The notes under the pieces are model-generated. The model was not told the DNA's origin, ran no database searches, and saw nothing but the letters and a program-made list of their open reading frames with translations. From positions 1 through 28,895 of the forward strand of contig JAGFNK010000631.1 of the NCBI GenBank assembly GCA_025769875.1: a stretch of DNA of 28,895 bases. The letters are read 5' to 3'. The stretch is from Russula earlei (Eukaryota; Basidiomycota; Agaricomycetes; Russulales; Russulaceae). Shown piece by piece: positions 1-8,100 of this stretch. Made by a program: the position numbers and the translations under genes. Within the stretch, counting starts at the first letter, position 1; each line of letters starts with the position of its first letter.

Positions 1-440
1 TCCATTTGTCTCCTTCTTTAATTCAAATGTTGTTGTAGCCCCATCTTATATCAAATTTAGTGAAAAGTTTCTTTCCTGCTAGGGTGTGAATGAGTTCTGG
101 GATCCATTTGTTCAGATTTCTGTAGTCCTGTACTGGTTGAAATTTACCATCCTTCTTCTTTATAAGAAAGAATCCACTGGCATAGGGTGAATTGGATCTC
201 CTTATTTGCTTAAGTTTTGCTTGAGAAGTTTTCCCTGTTCTTCTTTCTCTTTTGGTGAGAGGGGGTATACTCTACAATTAATTGTTGTGGGGGCATCAGA
301 TTTTAAGTTGATGGCATGATCCCATTTTCTTGGTCCAGGGAATCTTTCTGACTCTTGTTCCATGAAGACTTGTCCATATTTGTGATATTGGTGGAGGAAT
401 ATCTGAGTTTGTAGCCATAATTTGTCACCTTCTTCCTAGT
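1..440 (-). pseudogene. Ty3/gypsy reverse transcriptase, N-terminal part, decayed
   Basis: Conceptual translation of the minus strand gives the linker and first motifs of a Ty3/gypsy reverse transcriptase. A stretch containing INCRVYPLSPKEKEEQ is followed by SPYASGFFLIKKKDGKF, then PVQDYRNLNKW and, near the left edge, FTKFDIRWGYNNI. These match the usual order in fungal gypsy Pol proteins. The catalytic YVDD box would lie beyond position 1 and is not in the window. Reading is broken by a frame change near 205 and by an in-frame TGA at 23-25, where the family usually has Arg, so this copy cannot make an active enzyme. It is the downstream part of the same minus-strand element as the protease (444-775) and gag. 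Family assignment is confident; the exact clade is not resolved. Confidence 0.85.
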
Positions 441-443
441 CAG

Positions 444-775
444 TTAGAGCCTTATCCACTCTGGTGTTTCCTGTTTTCCTGAAAGAGTAACTCTTCCTGT
501 TATCGTTCCTTTAGACCAGTTTATCCTAGGATTGATTGACTCCAGGAAGAGATATCCTAAAATCATATCATCTTGCCCTATATCCATGACTAGGAATTGG
601 TGCATGTGTTTTTGTCCTAGTAGTTTCATTTCTAAGTCTACAGCTTGGGTGATTTTTCCTAAGTGATTGAGAGTCCTGTCAACATTTTTGACATTTCTGG
701 CCAAAGGTAACTTTCTGGTTTGCAGGCATAGCTCTTTTGCTAATTTGGGGGATATGTAACTCCACTGTCTATCAG
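444..775 (-). pseudogene. Retropepsin-like protease of the Ty3 element, downstream part
   Basis: The open frame carries a typical retroelement aspartic-protease body: YISPKLAKEL, then a long middle, then DMILGYLFLESINPRINW, which corresponds to the conserved hydrophobic-G-hydrophobic motif (ILG) near the end of retropepsins. The open frame continues upstream to 893, but residues before the DRQW stretch are encoded by the inserted LTR and are not native protease. The native upstream part, ending in the residues just before the catalytic Asp-Ser-Gly, lies on the other side of the LTR at 1746-1800. The DSG motif itself appears only when the LTR is ignored, and there is a small frame change just after it. 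The protein would cleave Gag-Pol in an intact element; here it is dead. Confidence 0.8.
771..775. repeat. Target-site duplication ATCAG, left copy
   Basis: ATCAG directly abuts the left end of the solo LTR and is repeated exactly at 1741-1745 after its right end. Five bases is the usual duplication length for Ty3-type integrases. Confidence 0.9.
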
Positions 776-1740
776 TGTCACGAACCATTCTCTGGAGAGG
801 GCCCTTGAAGGACCCTTTCCTTATGAGAGGAAACCCAGCCTCTATGGTGTCACCCTGTTCACGCAAACAAAAGGGGTGAGTAGAGGTGTCCACAATATCA
901 CATGCACATTGTCACATGAGTGATTCTTGGCACAATCGACATACAGCAAGCCCCACTTAATGGCAACCCTTTTAGAAATAAAGGACAGTATTAGGGCCTT
1001 CCTAAGGACCCTTTAGGATGGCTCTAGGTGCTCTACAATAGGCACTAACACAGTATCAAAGACCCTGCAACACGTTGTTAGACTAACTCTAATAACTATA
1101 GAACGAACTATAAGGCAATACTAAGGACCTCAATAGAAGTATTAGGGTCGACTCTAAGGACCCTAATAGAACTATATAAGGGGCCTTATAAGATAACACT
1201 ATTCCCTAAACCAAACTACAAGTCCTCAAATGACCAGCCCTAAACTAACTAACAGAAAATGAATCAGGTGCTTGCACGTGTACTAAAGCAGTAAACATGT
1301 GGACAGTGAAGGCTCTTACTCATCAAGAGAAGCCTTCTTACTCAGCAGCTTACTGAGCATGACTGAGCATGCTCAGTAAATGCACTCTGACTTCTTACTC
1401 ATCACTCTATTGTGCTCGATAACAAGGTTATGACTTGTTCCCTATTTAGCAGTTCTCTTGTGGTATATAAGTGCTCAATAAAGTAGCGGACAGTCCTCAG
1501 ACTGTCCATTTGTTTACAGCACTCTCTACCCCTGGGATACTCCTTTAAGGACCGTCCCCTTGTGACAATACAGGCTTCTTCCCTGCATACCTGCTCAACT
1601 CTACCAGTAACTGTGCCTCTTTGGTATCTGTTACTGCTTTGGACTCTACTCCTTGCCCACACCATCTTGGATGTCTATTGACTTGTCTTCAAGCTTATTC
1701 CTCGCTCTTGAACTGGATAGTTCAACAGTGAGTGTTGACA
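776..1740 (+). mobile_element. Solo LTR, family A, copy 1 (inside the protease)
   Basis: This 965-bp unit begins TGTCACGAACC and ends GTGTTGACA, so it has TGTCA/TGACA ends. It is flanked by a perfect 5-bp direct repeat, ATCAG (771-775 and 1741-1745). No gag or pol of its own lies next to it, so it is a solo LTR left by LTR-LTR recombination. The transcription direction is plus, judged from a TATATAAG box at 1464-1471 followed by AATAAA at 1477-1482 and a perfect hairpin at 1488-1507. A second copy of the family lies in reverse orientation at 10186-11145. The insertion point is the codon just before the protease catalytic Asp. Confidence 0.92.
1488..1507 (+). promoter_or_regulatory. LTR leader hairpin after the TATA box
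   Basis: GGACAGTC, a four-base loop CTCA, then GACTGTCC forms a perfect 8-bp stem. It lies 17-24 bp downstream of the TATATAAG box and just after AATAAA, so it would sit at or near the 5' end of an LTR-driven transcript. The same stem is preserved in the other LTR copy at 10419-10438. Its role is not known from the sequence. Confidence 0.5.
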
Positions 1741-2144
1741 ATCAGGGCTTTCTTTTCAGCTTTGTTCAGTCCAATGTAAATAGTAGTCATCACTGATATT
1801 GACTTTTTCTGAGACTTGTACATTGAATTGATACCTAAGGTTCAAGTGATCACCATCACACTCAAGCATCCAAAAAATCCTGACCCTCTACTGCTTCATC
1901 TCCCATGAGAGCCTTGATGAAGGTTTTTCTGTCTTCTACAGAGAGTGCCTTGGCTGCTTTCACAAGTTTGTTGGGTGTGTTCTCTTTGATGACCTCTATA
2001 ACAGAGGATTCAGATGTGGTGGTGGTAACCTCTGCGGTGTGCGTGTGTGTTACCTTGTGTTTCAGTTTTGTGGGGCAGTCACAGGCCAGATGTCCTCAAA
2101 GGGAACAGTAAAAACACCTTCCTTCTTCACAGTGTATTTGTTTT
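1741..2144 (-). pseudogene. Ty3 element: gag zinc knuckle and protease N-terminal part
   Basis: On the minus strand a CCHC zinc knuckle of the pattern C-X2-C-X4-H-X4-C is encoded at 2075-2116 (first Cys codon 2114-2116, last Cys codon 2075-2077). This is the RNA-binding motif at the C-terminus of Gag. An in-frame TGA at 2096-2098 interrupts the knuckle at a position commonly Arg. Below it the strand runs through several stops to a segment at 1746-1800 containing TTIYIGLNKAEKKALI, the approach to the protease active site, where the solo LTR interrupts. The knuckle is in a different frame from the gag body above it, so at least one frameshift lies around 2200. Confidence 0.75.
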
Positions 2145-2912
2145 TCAGCCTTGGTGACTGCTTTGCATGCAGTGCTGGTGCTGGTATCCATTGCATTCAG
2201 GTTGTGAGGTGGGAGATGTGGGTGTGCAGGGTGTGGCATTGTTTTGGTTATTGCTGCTGTTGGCCCAGTTCAAGTTTGTGAGATGACTCCATGGCCTGTT
2301 ATTCTGAATGGGGTTTTGGTTGCGTCCACATGTGCTCAAGTGGTCGGAAAGGATCATGTGTTTGTGCATCCAAATGTGATGATGTTTCTGTGCAGCTGTG
2401 ACCCAATCAGCAAAGGAGGTGAGGTCTTCCAAATTGAGGCAAGACTCAACTAGACTCCTGGGGAGACTCCACATGAAAAGACACATGACAGTGGGCTCGT
2501 CAACATCAAGTCCAGCACATCTGGCTAACAACTGGAATTCTGATATATAGTTGTCAAGGAGTCCATCTTTCATCTTCAGTTCTTTGAGTTTATCTTGGGC
2601 TTTTTCACATTCCACATAGTCAGTGAACATGCAATGAAATTGCTGTCACATTGCCTCCCACATGGTAAGTCCCATTGGTATGTTTGTTGGGTCATCTTGT
2701 ACATCCTCGAGCCACTGATCCATGGCCTCAAGCCATTGTTCAACTTTTGGTCCTTTCATGAGTGAGAGGAAGTATGCACATTTCTTGATAGGGTCTCTGG
2801 CAATCTTACTATCATGGTTCATTGATATGAACCTGTCGAACACAACTAGGAATGCATGTGTGCATGCACAATCACCATTGAAGAAATCCAGAGGGATTCC
2901 TTCAAGTTTTCT
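2145..2912 (-). pseudogene. Ty3 gag, C-terminal part
   Basis: Two overlapping open stretches encode a Gag capsid-like (retrotransposon gag) region. The upper one contains FDRFISMNHDSKIARDPI, CAYFLSLMKGPKVEQWLEAM and similar residues; the lower one contains MKDGLLDNYISEFQLLARCAGL and SLPRSLVESCLNLEDL. Both resemble the fungal gypsy Gag core. They are separated by an in-frame TGA at 2646-2648. Above 2912 the frame stops abruptly at the hAT-like insertion and resumes in the same frame at 6229, where the first part of gag lies. Asn/Gln-rich sequence follows the core before the zinc knuckle, as is usual. Confidence 0.85.
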
Positions 2913-2920
2913 GTTGTTGG
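2913..2920. repeat. 8-bp target-site duplication GTTGTTGG, left copy
   Basis: GTTGTTGG abuts the left terminus TAGTGCTTC and recurs exactly at 6221-6228 after the right terminus GAAGCACTA. Confidence 0.9.
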
Positions 2921-3061
2921 TAGTGCTTCAAAGTCCAGTCAAGTCCAATTTTTCCCACAATTTTGGCATGACTGTGACCATGACTGGCTGCCAGTTTGCC
3001 CAATCCTGAAAAAACCAGACTGGACTGCACATGACCAATTACACGTGGTCATTGCAGTCAT

Positions 3062-3507
3062 TTGACCAGTTCAGACCAGTCTCAACCAAAACTGGAAGAT
3101 GACTGGGTGAAACCAGTTCTTGACCAGGTAAGTCATGTCACCCCCTGCTGTCTCACACACCCACCTGCTGCCATCTCTCCTGTTCACATTGCATTTACAT
3201 CCCTCCCTCTCTTGTCTCAGTCATTCCTCTCTCTGTCTCTCCCTTCCACTTCCCTTCTGCTGCAAGAAACCAGCCAGCCACCGAACACCCAACATGCATG
3301 CCCCACAACTCCCTCTCTCCCACCAGTCACACATGCAAATGCCTCCATGCTCTCCGCCTCTCACCTTCAATGCACACTCCCTCTCCTCTGCCTCTGACAA
3401 CATTACCACCATTGCCTCCACATCACCCACTCATGCCCCTCCTCCAGTCACCTTCACCTTCATCCCACCTGCCATTATCGATCCCATTTTGCCAACCATG
3501 GCCATCT
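3062..3507 (+). other. Pyrimidine-rich, Ser/Pro/Thr-rich open stretch in the hAT-like element
   Basis: The plus strand is strongly C/T-rich and open in more than one frame, giving peptides dominated by Ser, Pro, Thr, His and Leu. The pattern resumes at 3956-4494 and 5134-5560 once the inserted LTRs are skipped, so the three pieces were once one continuous low-complexity region. No domain is recognisable and frames are open mainly because stop codons are rare in CCA/CAC/CTC-rich DNA. It may be degenerate cargo or simply a compositionally biased repeat. I do not call it a gene. Confidence 0.35.
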
Positions 3508-3950
3508 TGTTGAGATAAAGAGTAGCTGAAGCGTTGACTGCGTCGGCCCAAACTGTCCGGGTGGCCCACAGGCCTGGACCACATGAGCATTTCAGCTCAG
3601 TTGCTGCAACATGTACGATAGCAAAAATTGATAGTGTGATCTAAGACAAGCAGGTAGCTAGCACATAGCGATCATGAAAACACTTTGATAGTTACTGCAG
3701 ACAAAATAATTAGGGACACTCTCAGATACTTAAGAGCATCGTACATACTGTAGATACTTCAGTTTCAGTCTCACAGAAACTGAAGTAAGTACTTACTATC
3801 TCATGATCTTATCAGTAGCTGATTACAGCATTGTAGTATCATTTTTATTAGGTAAATATGACACTAGTAGGTTTCGTCTCACAGAAACTGAATATCATTT
3901 TTATTAGATCTATTATGATCTAATCTACCTTATCACTGTGTGATTCAACA
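3508..3950. mobile_element. Solo LTR-like element, copia-style ends, 443 bp
   Basis: The unit starts TGTTGAGATAAAG and ends GTGATTCAACA, giving 6-bp inverted ends TGTTGA/TCAACA. It is flanked by a perfect 5-bp duplication CATCT (3503-3507 and 3951-3955). These ends are typical of Ty1/copia LTRs. The interior contains no coding sequence. It contains a strong hairpin (3756-3786), two copies of GTCTCACAGAAACTGAA (3768-3784 and 3876-3892) and two copies of TATCATTTTTATTAG (3837-3851 and 3893-3907). It interrupts the C/T-rich body of the hAT-like element. A short non-autonomous retroelement is an alternative to solo LTR. Confidence 0.8.
3756..3786. repeat. Perfect 11-bp hairpin
   Basis: ACTTCAGTTTC, a 9-base loop AGTCTCACA, then GAAACTGAAGT. 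Part of the same hairpin is duplicated at 3871-3888 with a 5-bp stem. Both lie inside the small LTR-like element. Confidence 0.7.
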
Positions 3951-3955
3951 CATCT

Positions 3956-4494
3956 CACTCCCAGTCACATCCATTCCCACATCTGTACATAGCCCCAGCC
4001 TCCTCTGCCACGTCCACCACCACCTCTACACCCCCCTGTCTCTGCCCTGCCAGCTCCTGCACCCTCAGTGTCACCTGTCATGGCCATTGCCTCAGCTCCA
4101 CACATGACCACCATCTTCACCTCATCTGCCATCGTCACAGCCCCTGCTTCACCCACTGTCATCACTGTCACAGCCTCAGTCACACCCTTGCCATTTGTTG
4201 TCTCTGCACCAATGCCTGTGTCGCCCACTGCCATTCCCTCTCTGTCAACTGCCGTGCCCTCTGTTGTTGCCCCTGCTCCATCTGTCTCTGCCATCACCCC
4301 TACACTTATGTCTATGAACTCATGCTTGCTGCCCATGCCCCTGCTTCCCAACCACACTGCCATCTCATATCCACCAACCACCGTCTCATTGCCATGCCTC
4401 ATAAAAGATGTTAACGAGGAACAAATAGAGAAAGAATGCACAGATAACTGGAAAACAAAGAGCATGCCACCATCTCAGAAGCATATGCCACAAT
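3956..4494 (+). other. Ser/Thr/Pro/Ala-rich stretch between two LTR insertions
   Basis: This continues the C/T-rich plus-strand region of the hAT-like element. The longest frame begins at 4068 and would encode an Ala/Thr/Ser/Val/Pro-rich peptide with no recognised domain, then a short charged tail (EEQIEKECTDNWKTK). Its stop codon lies inside the following LTR, so the original end is lost. A mucin-like or linker protein cannot be excluded, but codon-level evidence of selection cannot be judged here. Confidence 0.3.
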
Positions 4495-5128
4495 TGTTGT
4501 GATTTACCCCCTTGTCGGTTCATCCATAATCCCTTTGTTATTGTTCCCCCTTATCACCCTCATTCCCTTGGTCACATTTCATCCCTTGATGTTGATGGTC
4601 CCTTACTGTTTCATCTGTTGTGTTTCACCTATTATGTTTCACCCATTGTGTTTCACTTATTGTGTTTCACCTATTGTTGAGTTATCTTTGCTATTGGTTC
4701 ACCTTTATCTATTGTTCTGCTTATAGTACTGTACAGCCTTGCTACATACAGTATTTAAGCACCTGTAGAAGCTGGGGAATGCCCCAAGCTTAGCTTTGTC
4801 CCATTCCCTGTCGCATCCCTTACCCTGTATACTCTCTCAAATCACAACTTGCTTGTGCTGGCCTACACTCTGCTTGACCTAAGCACACCTCAAGGAACTC
4901 TTGTGTTCCTTTTCCTCCTCTGCCTCTCTCTCATCGTCCTCCTCTTCTGTAAAACCAGAAGATCGACTCTGTCTGCGGACTGGGTCATTGTCTGACTCAG
5001 CCTTGAAGATGCTAAACCCTTGATCCAGCCTCTTTGAACCGGCACCACTGAACCCTTGAACCAAGTCACAGGGACTTGGCCCCCACAGAACCTTGAGCTA
5101 ACACTCTTACGGCCGCAACGCTGTAACA
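4495..5128 (+). mobile_element. Solo LTR, family D, 634 bp
   Basis: It begins TGTTGTGATTTACCC and ends GCTGTAACA (TGTT/AACA ends) and is flanked by ACAAT on both sides (4490-4494 and 5129-5133). A TATA-like TATTTAAG lies at 4752-4759, giving plus orientation, followed by the pyrimidine-rich R/U5-like part. No internal retroelement genes adjoin it. A short tandem array lies in its U3 part (4608-4677). It sits within the C/T-rich body of the hAT-like element, so it is younger than that element. Confidence 0.8.
4608..4677 (+). repeat. Tandem repeat, 14 bp x 5
   Basis: Five consecutive 14-base units close to GTTTCACCTATTGT: GTTTCATCTGTTGT, GTTTCACCTATTAT, GTTTCACCCATTGT, GTTTCACTTATTGT, GTTTCACCTATTGT. 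They lie upstream of the TATA-like box of the LTR, where repeated U3 elements often act as enhancers. Confidence 0.85.
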
Positions 5129-5133
5129 ACAAT

Positions 5134-5636
5134 GCTGCCCCACAGAATGATCAGACCCCGCTGCCATGCTGTACTGCAGGAGAAGCCACTGCCAACACCA
5201 ACATCATGCCACACACCAGCCCCCACATCGCCTCCCCATCCACTCACACATCACCACCCATGTCTGCTGCTGCCACCTGCAGTGGAGATGACCTCACCAC
5301 CACCACTGCAAGATGACAAACACCACCCCCATGCAAGCCACCCCATGTGCCGCCACCCTCTCTCACTACTGCCCTTGCCCTTGCCACCACCACCACCTCT
5401 ACATCAACAGCAGCAGCAACAACAACAATGTGGCTGATGCTTGGCAACACCATGAGGCACGACAACACATTTGACATGCCGCAAGTATGCCATGCCACCT
5501 TGCTGCTTTGCCACAACACACCCACTACTCTGGCATGGTGACAAGGCTGCATGCACAAGGCTGAAGCTCACTCAAGAAGGTTTGACTGGGGATGGTCAAA
5601 ATTTCAACCCCCCAGGAGGTGTCAGGTCTGAAACCC
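5134..5636 (+). other. His/Pro/Thr/Gln-rich stretch of the hAT-like element
   Basis: C/A-rich sequence reads as His/Pro/Ser/Thr-rich peptides and includes a short CAG/CAA run near 5406-5430 giving poly-Gln in one frame. It is the continuation of the low-complexity body on the far side of the LTR. No domain is recognised. Confidence 0.25.
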
Positions 5637-6006
5637 TGATGGCATGCAATGCATCTTTTCCCACATGCACAATTTTCATGCATTGAGATGTGCATTTTGA
5701 TTTCTGTGTGCAGCATAGACAATCTTTATGCTCCCTTGTTTTTCAATCTCCTATTTTCCTTTGTACTCCCCTGTATTCTGTATTTAATCTCTCTACTTAC
5801 CCTCTGGAATGACAAGCAAGCTTTGGTGTCCCCTTCTCCTCTGACTGGCTTGAGAACTCCTCATTGTGCCTGTGTCCAACTTCTCATGGGGGCTCACTCT
5901 CTCCTTGGGTACTCACTAGGTACAGGGTCAGGTAACCAGCCTTACAATCTCACACACATGTTCCCAGTCATGCTTTACTTATGACTAGTTATGACCATAA
6001 TCCTCA
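5637..6006 (+). mobile_element. Possible solo LTR, 370 bp
   Basis: It begins TGATGGCATGC and ends ATAATCCTCA (TGA/TCA ends only) and is flanked by AACCC at 5632-5636 and 6007-6011. A TATTTAAT box lies at 5781-5788, followed by C/T-rich sequence, which resembles an LTR promoter. The boundaries rest on a 5-bp repeat chosen among several possible TG and CA ends, so chance agreement is possible. Confidence 0.45.
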
Positions 6007-6032
6007 AACCCATGAAATCTTGACAGAAATCC

Positions 6033-6090
6033 CAGGCACACCAGGCACACCAGTCTTGACCAGTCTTGACCAGTTTTTATCAGTCTTGAA
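6033..6090 (+). repeat. Subterminal tandem repeats of the hAT-like element
   Basis: CCAGGCACA occurs twice in tandem, followed by four 10-base units CAGTCTTGAC, CAGTCTTGAC, CAGTTTTTAT, CAGTCTTGAA (6051-6090). GACCAGT-type motifs also cluster at 3060-3130 near the other end. Such subterminal arrays in hAT elements commonly bind transposase. Confidence 0.6.
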
Positions 6091-6228
6091 AGTTGATGTG
6101 ACTGTGACTGGACATTCTACAATCCAGTTTGACCTTGACTGAAAGTTCACTCATGATCAGTCAGGTCAGGTTCAGTCAAGCAGTTTTTTGCAGTCAATGT
6201 GACCTGACCTGGAAGCACTAGTTGTTGG

Positions 6229-6871
6229 GTCCTCACATGTTGCAGTCATGATTGGTGCAAATACTGTAGTCATCAGGATTGGGGTCAGGACTGGGGGGAT
6301 GTATTCCATGTCCTCCAAATCCTTGGAAGGAGGCATGGGTAGGTGCTTGTGCCATTCCAGATGATGTGGGCTGAGGTTGGGTTGGTTCAGGGTTGGTGGT
6401 GGCAATGAAGATGTTTGTCATCATCATTGGTTCAAGCTCCATTGGGGCATCTGTGAATGGCATGGGTCTGGGCATCGGGGCATGACTTGGAGCTTTCAAG
6501 CTGGGGAGAGGTTCTCCTGAACTAATCAGTTGAGTGAGGTTAATTCCTCTGAAGGGACTCTGTGTGAGTCCAAAGGCTGGGCGAGCGATGCACATTGCTT
6601 CCCAGGTATCTCCACATCTTGTGATTTCGAACCACAGGCTGTAAAGGTGGCCAAGGGCCACTTTGGCACCTTTCCAGGTGACATAGTAGCCTGTCCAGGG
6701 TACACCATTGGTCCATATGGTGAAAAAGTTGATGCCATCATCAAACATGGTCATGCTAGGGACATTCTTCTCTTGGCCAGGAAGTAGTTCAAAGGGACAC
6801 TTGAGAGCTGCTAGTCCTTCTATTGTTGGCCTACTAAGCCCTTTGTACTTCCAGTCTCAAACTGTAGTCAT
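6229..6871 (-). pseudogene. Ty3 gag, N-terminal part
   Basis: From an ATG at 6869-6871 the frame reads through a TGA at 6857-6859, then an open stretch that ends at a TGA at 6233-6235. Residues include GINFFTIWTNGVPWTGYY and VALGHLYSLWFEITRCGDTWEAM. The rest is Pro/Met/Thr-rich, as in the N-terminal half of fungal gypsy Gag. Right after 6229 the frame is interrupted by the hAT-like insertion and continues in frame at 2912 with RKLEGIPLDFFNG, a recognisable start of the Gag core. This continuity is the main proof that 1-7439 is one element. About 70 bp separate the ATG from the LTR end. Confidence 0.8.
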
Positions 6872-6943
6872 GTTGGAAGAAATCAATATATTTGTGTGAG
6901 CATGTGGTTTGGGGTTGAGGGTTCAGAGAGAAGCTTGTTCTAA

Positions 6944-7439
6944 TGTCACCAACTGGGGGCAGTGTTGCTGACAAATCAGTTCACATGCAAGACATGCACA
7001 CTGAGTTGAGCGAGAATGATAGGTCCTCACAAGATTCAGGGATCTTGGTGATGACAATGCCAAAGCTATTGCATACCATGGAGAGGAAAGATACTGGATA
7101 AGTCTTTGCATTTGAAGACCTAAGGACTAGAGAAGGTTTCTGAGATGATTGCTTGATTTCTTGCAAGCCTACAAGTCCGGAAGCTGAAATCAGTGATATT
7201 TCACAGGAGAACAAGCTTAGAGCTTGTCCTTGTCAATGAGAGGGTTTATATACAGAAGGACTATCTATATCAAATAGTGTCCTTAAGGGAACAGTGAGGT
7301 GATCGAAGGAGAACACGCTGGAACATAGTGGTAGGCATGAGTCAGGGGGAAAAGTCATCAATTGTGAATGAAACATGAGTCCTGTCTGGGTAGGCTAGCT
7401 TGGTTGCTGGTCTGGTCCAAAGTACCAGTACTTGTGACA
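6944..7439 (-). mobile_element. Probable 5' LTR of the Ty3/gypsy element
   Basis: Read on the minus strand the unit starts TGTCACAAGTACTGG and ends AGTTGGTGACA, so it has 6-bp TGTCAC/GTGACA ends over 496 bp. A TATATAAA box lies at 7245-7252 (minus). The gag ATG follows about 70 bp after its end. The two flanks (TCTAA and CTATA) do not match, as expected for one LTR of a longer element and not for a solo LTR. The partner 3' LTR would lie left of the window. The exact 3' border is uncertain because TGGTGAC could instead belong to a primer-binding region. Confidence 0.6.
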
Positions 7440-7698
7440 CTATATAGCTGCCACCAGAATTATATAGAGCACCATAGACTATGTTTCTTCTACCAATGCT
7501 ACATAAAGCTTACATTGTTATATCAACAACATAAATATACATTTCTTCCCTTAATCAACCATACCTATGTAGCCAACCACATGCTTATGTTCTACCAATT
7601 GCAACATTGTTATGATAAACATCTCAGGCACTTGCATTCACATAAATGTCAGGAAACAATATATATTTCACATATCAATGGTAACTAATATTTTTGAA
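7440..7698. other. AT-rich intergenic or repeat sequence
   Basis: Low-GC sequence beyond the 5' LTR of the Ty3 element. Open frames are short and show no domain. Nothing further can be supported. Confidence 0.3.
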
Positions 7699-8100
7699 CT
7701 ATGTTAGATACTTGCCTCCATGGTGCTGTTCTGGCTCTTGCACATGGCACTTCTTGGGACTGGGACTGCACCCATTGCCATCATTGTCATTTGCATACAT
7801 GTCATAAGCAGTGTCCTTGTTGTTGCTCCATATGTCCATTTCTCCCCTCAAGCACTTGATGAAAGGCTGGAGAGTATGAGAGTGGGTGCACAAAAATGAA
7901 AAGGAATAATGCACCTGGTCACTGTTCATTGGTGTGTGCATGGGAGTAAGGGCCACCTTCTCTTGTTTCTTGGACTTGGACAGTGGTGTTGATGGCTTTG
8001 TCATGGTAAGATCCAGCATCAAGGATGATGCAGAAGATGGCACCAAGGCATAGGTGAGTTGAGAGGTGAACATGTTCAATGTGTTGAAGCCATGCAAAGC
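7699..8100 (-). pseudogene. Spliced gene fragment of unknown family
   Basis: On the minus strand an exon begins at 8100 right after a strong intron 3' end: a long pyrimidine tract finishing TTTGCACAG. It encodes ALHGFNTLNMF, then SSASSLMLDLTMTKP. A second plausible intron is 7867-7914 (48 nt, CAG|GTGCAT to CTCCAG), which is in frame whether spliced or not. The next exon encodes FIKCLRGEMDIWSNNKD, then a Lys/Asn/Asp-rich tail to the stop at 7699-7701. Splice-like signals argue for a real ancestral gene, but I do not recognise the family. CpG-poor surroundings suggest a transposon-derived or decayed gene. Confidence 0.35.

Larger units (their letters stand above)
2921..6220. mobile_element. hAT-like DNA element, probably non-autonomous, 3.3 kb
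   Basis: Both ends carry an imperfect inverted repeat. The left end reads TAGTGCTTCAAAGTCCAGTC and the reverse complement of the right end reads TAGTGCTTCCAGGTCAGGTC. The element is flanked by a perfect 8-bp duplication, GTTGTTGG, at 2913-2920 and 6221-6228. An 8-bp duplication with ends starting TAGNG is characteristic of the hAT superfamily. Removing the element and one duplication restores the gag reading frame across the junction, apart from one TGA. The subterminal regions (about 2930-3130 and 5990-6200) are full of short GACCAGT/CAGTCTTGAC repeats, as expected for transposase-binding sites. I see no hAT transposase (no RNW or C-terminal dimerisation signature), so it was probably mobilised in trans. 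At least two solo LTRs are inserted in it. Confidence 0.85.

Noticed and set aside
3221..3430. Minus-strand Gly/Glu-rich frames in the hAT-like element
   Set aside because: They are the complement of the C/T-rich tract and are open only because of composition.
4608..4677. CRISPR-like array
   Set aside because: The 14-bp units are contiguous without spacers and lie in a eukaryotic LTR.
5508..5971. Alternative LTR borders with duplication TGCTT
   Set aside because: Only TG/CA ends match and the left part looks like the surrounding His/Thr-rich body; the AACCC-flanked choice is somewhat better.
6944..7439. Solo LTR
   Set aside because: Flanking five bases differ (TCTAA, CTATA) and gag follows directly, so it is better read as the 5' LTR of the Ty3 element.
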